Shown: positions 40,574-48,529 of the stretch, piece after piece
Numbering within the stretch: position 1 is the stretch's first letter
Layout of the letters: each line of letters begins with the position of its first letter
NCBI RefSeq assembly: GCF_000725805.1
Contig: NZ_KL647138.1
Coordinates: 1 to 48,529 of the forward strand
Length of the DNA stretch: 48,529 nucleotides
Origin: Streptomyces xanthophaeus
GTDB taxonomy: Bacteria; Actinomycetota; Actinomycetes; Streptomycetales; Streptomycetaceae
Reading direction: 5' to 3'
The notes under the pieces: model-generated
Told to the model about the DNA's origin: nothing
Database searches by the model: none
What the model saw: only the letters and a program-made list of their open reading frames with translations
Program-made: the position numbers and the translations under genes

Positions 40574-41155
40574 ATGCGCACCCTGATCAGCACCGCCTTC
40601 ATCTCGCTCGACGGAGTCGTGGAGGCCCCGGGCGGCGAGCCCGGCTACCGGAACTCCGGGTGGACCTTCAAGGACGTCGAGTTCCTCCCCGAGGCCTTCG
40701 AGATCAAGGGCCGGGAACAGAAGGAAGCCGCCGCGATGCTGATGGGCCGGACCAGCTACGAGGCGTTCAGCCCGGTGTGGCCCGGCATGGAGGACTTCGC
40801 CGACTACAACGCGATGCCGAAGTACGTCGTCTCCACCACCCTCGGAGAGGACGGCCTGGTGTCGAACTGGGGCGAGACGACTGTCCTGCGCTCGCTCGAC
40901 GAGGTCGCGGCGCTGAAGGAGACCGAGGGCGGCCCGATCATCGTCCACGGCAGCGCCACCCTCAACCAGGCCCTCTCGGACGCGGGCCTGATCGACCGCT
41001 ACCACCTGATCGTCTTCCCGCTGCTGCTCGGCGCGGGCAAGCGGCTCTTCAGCACCACGGACAAGGACACCCAGAAGCTGAAGCTCGTCGAGCACGAGGC
41101 CTATGCCAACGGTCTGCAGAAGAACGTCTTCGAGGTCGTCCGCCGGGCCGACTAG
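40574..41155 (+). CDS. RibD C-terminal/dihydrofolate reductase-fold protein
   Basis: The 193-residue protein has the DHFR fold of the RibD C-terminal family: MRTLISTAFISLDGVVEAPGG (N-terminal strand and loop), MLMGRTSYEAFSPVW (NADPH-binding region), YVVSTTL, IIVHGSATLNQALSDAGLIDRYHLIVFPLLLGAGKRLF. Streptomycetes carry many such proteins and most are uncharacterised NADPH-dependent reductases. The ATG at 40574 follows GAGGAAACCGAC. It is 163 bp downstream of the propeller gene, with no clear gene or terminator between them. Confidence 0.9.
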   Translation: MRTLISTAFISLDGVVEAPGGEPGYRNSGWTFKDVEFLPEAFEIKGREQKEAAAMLMGRTSYEAFSPVWPGMEDFADYNAMPKYVVSTTLGEDGLVSNWGETTVLRSLDEVAALKETEGGPIIVHGSATLNQALSDAGLIDRYHLIVFPLLLGAGKRLFSTTDKDTQKLKLVEHEAYANGLQKNVFEVVRRAD

Positions 41156-41170
41156 AGCGCGTCGCGCAGG

Positions 41171-41458
41171 ATGTCCTGGCTGGCCTTCTCCGCCAGGACG
41201 AGGGTCGGGGCCATGATGAACAAGTTCGCCCTGCCGGCCGCCGCCGGGCTGATCCTGGCCGGACGCCCGGCCTGGGCCCGGCTGCGCACGGCACCCGCCG
41301 TCCTGCTGGCCGGCCTGCCCCTGATCCTCATGGGCGCACTGACCGGGACGCTGGGCCCGCTGCTGCTCGCCCCCCTGCTCGGCGCGCTCCTGGCCGCCGC
41401 GGTGGCCAGGAGCGTCCGCCGCCGGCGCGGCCGGCAGGATCCGCTCATCGGGGCGTAG
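41171..41458 (+). CDS. Small hydrophobic membrane protein, hypothetical
   Basis: Up to 95 residues with two hydrophobic helices (TAPAVLLAGLPLILMGALTG and GPLLLAPLLGALLAAAVA) and a positively charged C-terminal tail (RSVRRRRGRQ). Third codon positions are almost all G or C, supporting a real gene. The start is unclear: ATG at 41171 has little ribosome site; ATG at 41213 or 41216 with GAGGG upstream would give about 81 residues. The gene lies between the DHFR-fold gene and a strong hairpin. No family is recognised and no function is assigned. Confidence 0.5.
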   Translation: MSWLAFSARTRVGAMMNKFALPAAAGLILAGRPAWARLRTAPAVLLAGLPLILMGALTGTLGPLLLAPLLGALLAAAVARSVRRRRGRQDPLIGA

Positions 41459-41492
41459 GCGGGCAGGAGCGCAGGCAGGCAGGGACGGGGGC

Positions 41493-41530
41493 GGCGCGGC
41501 AGCGGTCCGGACGGGGACCACTGCCGCGCC
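41493..41530. terminator. Long hairpin between convergent genes
   Basis: GGCGCGGCAG-c-GGTCC pairs with GGACC-a-CTGCCGCGCC (41493-41508 with 41515-41530), giving 15 paired bases with one mismatch and a six-base loop. It lies between the small membrane ORF and the geosmin synthase stop and is a probable bidirectional terminator. Confidence 0.8.
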
Positions 41531-41548
41531 GCTGCGCCGTGGGGGCCG

Positions 41549-43846
<2,298 letters not shown>

Positions 43847-43979
43847 CTACCCGTGGTGCCCCTGGGATAAGGGGGAGTTCACTGCTTCAGGTGACCCGGG
43901 GGCCGTTCCGCGGTGCGACGCCCCGCCGGAGGCTAGGAGCGGGGGCCCGGGACCCCGTACGCGGCCGGGCCGGGCGCCG

Positions 43980-44453
43980 TCAGCCCGCGGGGCGCAGGGA
44001 CCGGCCCGGGTGGGCCTCGCGCCAGGCGGCGATGGAACGGTCCCAGTCCTCGCCCGTCAGAGCCGTGAGGGAGGCCGGGAAGAGGCCGTCCTCCTCCTTC
44101 GCGATGTGGTGGTGCAGCTCGGCCACCGCGGCGCGGAAGGTCTGCGCGTCCTGCGGGGACGCGAGGTCCGCCGATGCGAGGAAGGCCGCCAGCTCGTGGT
44201 GTTCGGCGACCAGGGCCCCGATGTACTGCGCGTACTCGGGGTCCGGGGCCATGACGGCGAAAAGGCCGTCCTCCTCACCCTTCCAGTGGGCGAGGAGGAC
44301 GGCCTCCATCGTGGCGACCAGGGCGGCGGCTCCCGGCAGGTCGCCCGCGTCCAGGGCGCGCAGGGCGTCACCGGCCGCGTTCGTCACCGTCTCGTGCTCG
44401 GCGATGAACTCCTTGATCAGCGGGATCTGGCGGCAGCCGCAGTAGTGGCACAT
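43980..44453 (-). CDS. Hemerythrin-domain protein with an N-terminal CHYCGC motif
   Basis: The 157-residue protein is a single hemerythrin (HHE) four-helix domain. Likely iron ligands are H20 (AEHETV), H56 and E60 (HWKGEEDGLF), H85/H86 (AEHHELAAF), and H114-H116 with E120 (HHHIAKEEDGLF). Such domains bind a di-iron centre and sense or carry oxygen or nitric oxide. Ahead of it is MCHYCGCRQIP, with C2, C5 and C7, unusual for the family. The ATG at 44453 follows the cobN stop by only 19 bases, so it is co-transcribed with cobN downstream of the cobalamin riboswitch. About 205 bp separate its stop from the geosmin synthase start. Confidence 0.88.
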   Translation of the reverse strand: MCHYCGCRQIPLIKEFIAEHETVTNAAGDALRALDAGDLPGAAALVATMEAVLLAHWKGEEDGLFAVMAPDPEYAQYIGALVAEHHELAAFLASADLASPQDAQTFRAAVAELHHHIAKEEDGLFPASLTALTGEDWDRSIAAWREAHPGRSLRPAG

Positions 44454-44472
44454 GCACGCCAGTGTGAGCGGT

Positions 44473-47400
44473 TCAGTCGCTCTCGCCCTCGAGGTTGCCC
44501 TCCGTGTCCAGGTACACCTGGCGCAGGGCTTCGAGGACCTGCGGGTCCGGCTTCTCCCACATGCCGCGGGACTCGGCCTCCAGGAGGCGTTCCGCGATGC
44601 CGTGCAGGGCCCAGGGGTTGGCCTCCTCCAGGAAGGCGCGGTTCTCCGGGTCCAGGACGTACGTCTCGGTGAGCTTGTCGTACATCCAGTCCGCGACCAC
44701 GCCCGTCGTGGCGTCGTAGCCGAAGAGGTAGTCCACGGTCGCGGCGAGCTCGAAGGCCCCCTTGTAACCGTGACGGCGCATGGCCTCGATCCACTTGGGG
44801 TTGACCACGCGGGCGCGGAACACGCGCGAGGTCTCCTCCACCAGGGTGCGCGTCTTGACCGTCTCGGGGCGGGTGGAGTCGCCGATGTACGCCTCCGGCG
44901 CCGTGCCGCGCAGGGCGCGGACCGTGGCCACCATGCCGCCGTGGTATTGGAAGTAGTCGTCCGAGTCCGCGATGTCGTGCTCGCGGGTGTCCGTGTTCTT
45001 CGCCGCGACCGTGATCCGCTTGTAGGCCGTCTCCATCTCCTCCCGGGCCGGACGCCCTTCGAGGCCACGGCCGTACGCGTACCCGCCCCAGACCGTGTAC
45101 ACCTCCGCGAGGTCCGCGTCCGTGCGCCAGTCCCGGCTGTCGATCAGCTGGAGGATGCCCGCCCCGTACGTACCCGGGCGAGAGCCGAAGATACGGGTCG
45201 TCGCGCGCCGCTCGTCACCGTGCTCGGCCAGGTCCGCCTGGGCGTGGGCCCGGACGAAGTTCTGCTCGGCCGGCTCGTCCAGCGAGGCCGCGAGCCGCAC
45301 CGCGTCGTCCAGCAGGCCGATCACGTGCGGGAACGCGTCCCGGAAGAAGCCCGAGATGCGCAGGGTCACGTCGATGCGCGGACGGCCCAGCTCCGCCAGC
45401 GGGATCGGCTCCAGACCCGTCACGCGGCGCGAGGCCTCGTCCCAGACCGGGCGGACGCCCAGCAGCGACATGGCCTCCGCCACGTCGTCGCCCGAGGTGC
45501 GCATCGCGCTCGTGCCCCAGAGCGACAGGCCGACGGACGCGGGCCACTCGCCGTTGTCCGTGCGGTAGCGGGTCAGGAGGGACTCGGCGAGCGCCTGGCC
45601 CGTCTCCCACGCGAGGCGGGAGGGGACTGCCTTCGGGTCCACCGAGTAGAAGTTGCGGCCCGTGGGGAGCACGTTGACCAGACCGCGCAGCGGGGAGCCG
45701 GAGGGGCCCGCGGGGATGAACCGGCCGTCCAGGGCGGCGACCACGTGGGCGATCTCGTCCACCGTGCCCGCCAGCCGCGGCACCACCTCGCGGGCCGCGA
45801 AGGACAGCACGTCCGCGACCGGGGCCGGGTGTCCCGCCGCGACCTCCGCCACCGCGTCCAGGGCCCAGTCCGCGTCCTCCATCGCCTGGACCAGCGCGCG
45901 GGCCGTCTCCTCGACGGCGTCCGCCGAGGTGCGGGTGGCCGCGGACTCGTCCAGGCCGAGCGCCTCGCGCAGGCCCGGCAGCGCCGTCGTACCGCCCCAG
46001 ATCTGGCGCGCCCGCAGGATCGCCAGGACCAGGTTGACCCGGGCCGTACCGGTCGGGGCGCCGCCCAGGACGTGCAGGCCGTCGCGGATCTGGGCGTCCT
46101 TGACCTCGCACAGCCAGCCGTCGACGTGCAGCAGGAAGTCGTCGAAGCCCTCGTCGTCCGGGCGCTCCTCCAGCCCCAGGTCGTGGTCCAGCTTCGCGGC
46201 CTGGATCAGGGTCCAGATCTGCGCGCGGATCGCCGGCAGCTTCGCCGGGTCCATCGCCGAGATCTGCGCGTACTCGTCGAGGTGCTGCTCCAGCCGTGCG
46301 ATGTCCCCGTAGGACTCCGCGCGCGCCATCGGCGGCACCAGGTGGTCGACGAGGGTGGCGTGCACCCGGCGCTTGGCCTGGGTGCCCTCGCCCGGGTCGT
46401 TGACCAGGAACGGGTAGATGAGCGGCAGGTCACCGAGGGCGGCGTCCGGGGCGCAGGACGCGGACAGGCCCGCGTTCTTGCCGGGCAGCCACTCCAGGTT
46501 CCCGTGCTTGCCCAGGTGGATCATCGCGTCGGCGCCGAAACCGCCGTCCTCGGCGCGCGCCTGGATCCACCGGTACGCCGCCAGGTAGTGGTGCGAGGGC
46601 GGCAGGTCCGGGTCGTGGTAGATCGCGATCGGGTTCTCGCCGAAGCCGCGCGGCGGCTGGATCAGGATGAGGAGGTTCCCGCGGCGCAGGGCCGCCAGGA
46701 CGATGTCGCCCTCGGGGTTCGCCGAACGGTCGACGAACATGTTGCCCGGGGCCTCGCCCCAGTGCTCCTCCACGCTCTCGCGCAGATCGGCGGGCAGCTC
46801 GGCGAACCAGCGCCGGTAGTCGGCGGCCGGGATGCGGACCGGGTTGCGGGCCAGCTGCTCCTCGGTCAGCCAGTCCTGGTCGTGGCCGCCGGCCTCGATC
46901 AGGGCGCGGATCAGCTCGTCGCCGTCACCGGAGACCAGCCCCGGGATGCCGTCGGCGGGACCGAAGTCGTACCCGCCCGCGATCAGCGTGCGCAGCAGCT
47001 CCACGGCGCTCGCCGGGGTGTCGAGGCCCACCGCGTTGCCGATGCGGGAGTGCTTGGTCGGGTACGCGGACAGGACCAGCGCGACCTTCTTGTCGCGGCG
47101 GTCGATGTGCCGCAGCCGGGCGTGGCGTACGGCGATGCCCGCGACCCGGGCGGCCCGCTCGGGGTCGGCCACGTAGGCGGGGAGGCCGTCCTCGTCGAGC
47201 TCCTTGAAGGAGAACGGGACGGTGATCAGACGGCCGTCGAACTCCGGCACGGCCACCTGGGTGGCGGCGTCGAGCGGCGACAGCCCCTCGTCGTTCTCCT
47301 CCCAGTTGCTGCGCGAGCCGGTCAGGCACAGGGCCTGCAGGATGGGCACGCCGAGGGAGGCGAGCGCGCCCGCGTCCCAGGACTCGTCGTCCCCGCCCGC

Positions 47401-48081
47401 CGAGGCGGTGGCGGGCTTGGTGCCGCCCGCCGCGAGCACGGTGGTGACGACCGCGTCGACGCCCTCCAGCTCGGCCAGCAGTTCCGGCTCCGGGGTGCGC
47501 AGCGAGGAGACGTACAGGGGCAGCGCCTGGGCCCCGTGGGCCTCGATGGCCTCGCACAGGGTGTGCACGAAGGCGGTGTTGCCGCTCATCTGGTGGGCGC
47601 GGTAGTAGAGCACGGCGACCCGGGGACCCGTGGTGGTCCCGGGGGTGCGCTCCAGCGGGCCCCAGGTGGGGGAGGCTGCGGGCGGCTCGAAGCCGTGGCC
47701 GGTGAGCAGCACGGTGTCGGAGAGGAACCGGGCCAGCTGGTCCAGGTTGGCGGGGCCGCCGTGGGCGAGGTAGCCGTGGGCCTCGGCCGCGATGCCGATG
47801 GGGACCGTGGAGGCCTCCATCAGCTGGGCGTCCGGGGCCTGTTCGCCGGTCAGGACCACGACCGGGCGGGTCTGCCCGGGCGCGAGGAGCAGGTCGAGAC
47901 CGTCCTGCCAGGCGCGCAGGCCGCCGAGGAGGCGTACGACGACCAGGTCGACGCCGTCGAGCAGGCCGGGGAGGTCGTCCAGGGGAAGGCGGGAGGGGTT
48001 CGCGAACCGGTACGGCACGGGGCCGTCCGCGGCGCGGGCGCTGAGCAGATCGGTGTCGGACGTCGACAGCAGCAGGATCAT
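44473..48081 (-). CDS. cobN: Cobaltochelatase subunit CobN
   Basis: The 1202-residue large subunit of the ATP-dependent aerobic cobaltochelatase inserts Co2+ into hydrogenobyrinic acid a,c-diamide. Recognisable CobN segments include RFANPSRLPLDDLPGLLDGVD, NWEENDEGLSPLDAATQVAV, IQPPRGFGENPIAIYHDPDL, MIHLGKHGNLEWLPGK and PYLWGGYAYG-like VYTVWGGYAYGRG (segments from the length of the protein). The CobS and CobT or ChlI/ChlD partners are not in the window. The ATG at 48081 (MILLLSTSDTDLL) is preferred over a longer frame that extends into the riboswitch. GAGGAAGG lies 11 bases upstream. The downstream hemerythrin gene shares the transcript. Confidence 0.95.
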   Translation of the reverse strand: MILLLSTSDTDLLSARAADGPVPYRFANPSRLPLDDLPGLLDGVDLVVVRLLGGLRAWQDGLDLLLAPGQTRPVVVLTGEQAPDAQLMEASTVPIGIAAEAHGYLAHGGPANLDQLARFLSDTVLLTGHGFEPPAASPTWGPLERTPGTTTGPRVAVLYYRAHQMSGNTAFVHTLCEAIEAHGAQALPLYVSSLRTPEPELLAELEGVDAVVTTVLAAGGTKPATASAGGDDESWDAGALASLGVPILQALCLTGSRSNWEENDEGLSPLDAATQVAVPEFDGRLITVPFSFKELDEDGLPAYVADPERAARVAGIAVRHARLRHIDRRDKKVALVLSAYPTKHSRIGNAVGLDTPASAVELLRTLIAGGYDFGPADGIPGLVSGDGDELIRALIEAGGHDQDWLTEEQLARNPVRIPAADYRRWFAELPADLRESVEEHWGEAPGNMFVDRSANPEGDIVLAALRRGNLLILIQPPRGFGENPIAIYHDPDLPPSHHYLAAYRWIQARAEDGGFGADAMIHLGKHGNLEWLPGKNAGLSASCAPDAALGDLPLIYPFLVNDPGEGTQAKRRVHATLVDHLVPPMARAESYGDIARLEQHLDEYAQISAMDPAKLPAIRAQIWTLIQAAKLDHDLGLEERPDDEGFDDFLLHVDGWLCEVKDAQIRDGLHVLGGAPTGTARVNLVLAILRARQIWGGTTALPGLREALGLDESAATRTSADAVEETARALVQAMEDADWALDAVAEVAAGHPAPVADVLSFAAREVVPRLAGTVDEIAHVVAALDGRFIPAGPSGSPLRGLVNVLPTGRNFYSVDPKAVPSRLAWETGQALAESLLTRYRTDNGEWPASVGLSLWGTSAMRTSGDDVAEAMSLLGVRPVWDEASRRVTGLEPIPLAELGRPRIDVTLRISGFFRDAFPHVIGLLDDAVRLAASLDEPAEQNFVRAHAQADLAEHGDERRATTRIFGSRPGTYGAGILQLIDSRDWRTDADLAEVYTVWGGYAYGRGLEGRPAREEMETAYKRITVAAKNTDTREHDIADSDDYFQYHGGMVATVRALRGTAPEAYIGDSTRPETVKTRTLVEETSRVFRARVVNPKWIEAMRRHGYKGAFELAATVDYLFGYDATTGVVADWMYDKLTETYVLDPENRAFLEEANPWALHGIAERLLEAESRGMWEKPDPQVLEALRQVYLDTEGNLEGESD

Positions 48082-48092
48082 GCGGCGGCAGG

Positions 48093-48255
48093 CCTTCCTC
48101 GGGGTTTCCGCGCCCCGGGCAGTGAGGACAGCGGGAGTTCCTGACTCACCCGGCGGATCGCTCCGCAAGGTTCACAGTGGCGGGACCGCGCCGGAATCTC
48201 ACCGGGCTTCCTCCCATGTCGCCGTCCTCGGCGATGACGGGCCGAGCGGCCCGTC
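48093..48255 (-). promoter_or_regulatory. Cobalamin (AdoCbl/B12) riboswitch ahead of cobN
   Basis: On the cobN strand, reading upstream to downstream, the leader contains GGGAGGAAGCCCGGTGAGAT, then TCCGGCGCGGTCCCGCC, ACTGTGA and a B12-box-like GAGTCAGGAACTC (48135-48147 on the plus strand), in the order of the cobalamin riboswitch core. Close to the start codon, CGGGG (48100-48104) and CCCCG (48113-48117) pair around an 8-base loop next to the GAGGAAGG ribosome site. This suggests translational control by sequestration when cobalamin is abundant. The outer edges are approximate. Confidence 0.9.
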
Positions 48256-48340
48256 GAAAGGTCATCTTAGGTTGCCTTTCCCCAGGCGGGGAGTGGGGGT
48301 GGGATTGGGGCGGGCCGGGTTCTGGAGTGAGGGCCGGGCC

Positions 48341-48529
48341 GGCGGTGGCGCTGCGCTGGCTTGCGCGGTGGGCGGCCGGATGCGGCGCCGTTGCCGGGGC
48401 TCTGCGGTGGTGCTGCGCTGGCTTGGGCCGTGCTGCGGTGGGTGGTCGGGTGCGGCGCCGTTGCCGGGGCTCTGCGGTGGTGCTGCGCTGGCTTGGGCCG
48501 TGCTGCGGTGGGTGGTCGGGTGCGGCGCC
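48341..48529. repeat. 70-bp tandem repeat running off the right edge
   Basis: A 70-bp unit beginning TTGCCGGGGCTCTGCGGTGG occurs exactly at 48391-48460 and again at 48461-48529 (69 bp seen, cut by the window end). A shorter, diverged copy occupies about 48341-48390. The unit length is not a multiple of three, so it is unlikely to be coding. It lies upstream of the cobN riboswitch; 48256-48340 between them shows no gene. More copies may follow outside the window. Confidence 0.95.

Overview
The window is high-GC actinobacterial chromosome, almost certainly Streptomyces or a close relative such as Kitasatospora. The signs are very strong G/C bias at third codon positions, many GTG starts, a two-domain geosmin synthase, a DUF2637 membrane protein, subtilase and PP2C-like proteins of the streptomycete type, and a DmdR/IdeR-type iron box. 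A sulfate-assimilation operon and a geosmin synthase lie about 36 kb apart, which from memory is similar to the SCO6073-SCO6102 region of S. coelicolor; I could not check this. I saw no tRNA, rRNA, insertion sequence, integrase, prophage or CRISPR array. This looks like core or conserved chromosome rather than a mobile island.

Region 1 (1-6.2 kb, minus strand) is a sulfate-assimilation operon: a cysteine-containing leader peptide, ferredoxin sulfite reductase, a 59-residue four-cysteine protein, cysH, cysC, cysD, cysN and the start of a sulfonate-binding lipoprotein. Several genes are joined by ATGA overlaps. Together they take sulfate through APS/PAPS and sulfite to sulfide, with sulfonate uptake added at the end.

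Region 2 (6.4-17.8 kb) is mixed: a GAF-domain regulator with a GNAT acetyltransferase, an AidB-like acyl-CoA dehydrogenase divergent from a YihY membrane protein, an AraC-type regulator overlapping tail-to-tail with a glyoxalase-fold protein, a TetR regulator with a perfect operator palindrome followed by a cytochrome P450, a 23-codon leader ORF ahead of an RsgA-type ribosome-assembly GTPase, a DUF456 membrane protein and a TrmB/LuxR-like regulator.

Region 3 (17.9-31.8 kb) holds a 1254-residue secreted subtilase divergent from that regulator, a proline-rich degenerate PP2C-like protein, a PoxB-type TPP enzyme, an RsbW-like ATPase, a DUF2637 protein, a siderophore-iron reductase-like protein with an iron box, a FadR-type GntR regulator, a helical-repeat protein and a PucR regulator.

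Region 4 (31.8-39.0 kb) is a purine-catabolism island. PucR is divergent from the three xanthine dehydrogenase subunits, which are followed by an NCS2 purine permease and the XdhC molybdenum-cofactor chaperone. The permease has a structured 5' leader.

Region 5 (39.1-48.5 kb) has a secreted beta-propeller protein behind a perfect palindrome, a RibD/DHFR-fold protein, a small membrane protein, geosmin synthase, and a cobN-hemerythrin operon preceded by a cobalamin riboswitch. The window ends inside a 70-bp tandem repeat.

The points most worth following up are the two leader-peptide arrangements (the sulfur operon and the rsgA paralogue), the permease leader, the hemerythrin tied to cobN, and the terminal tandem repeat.
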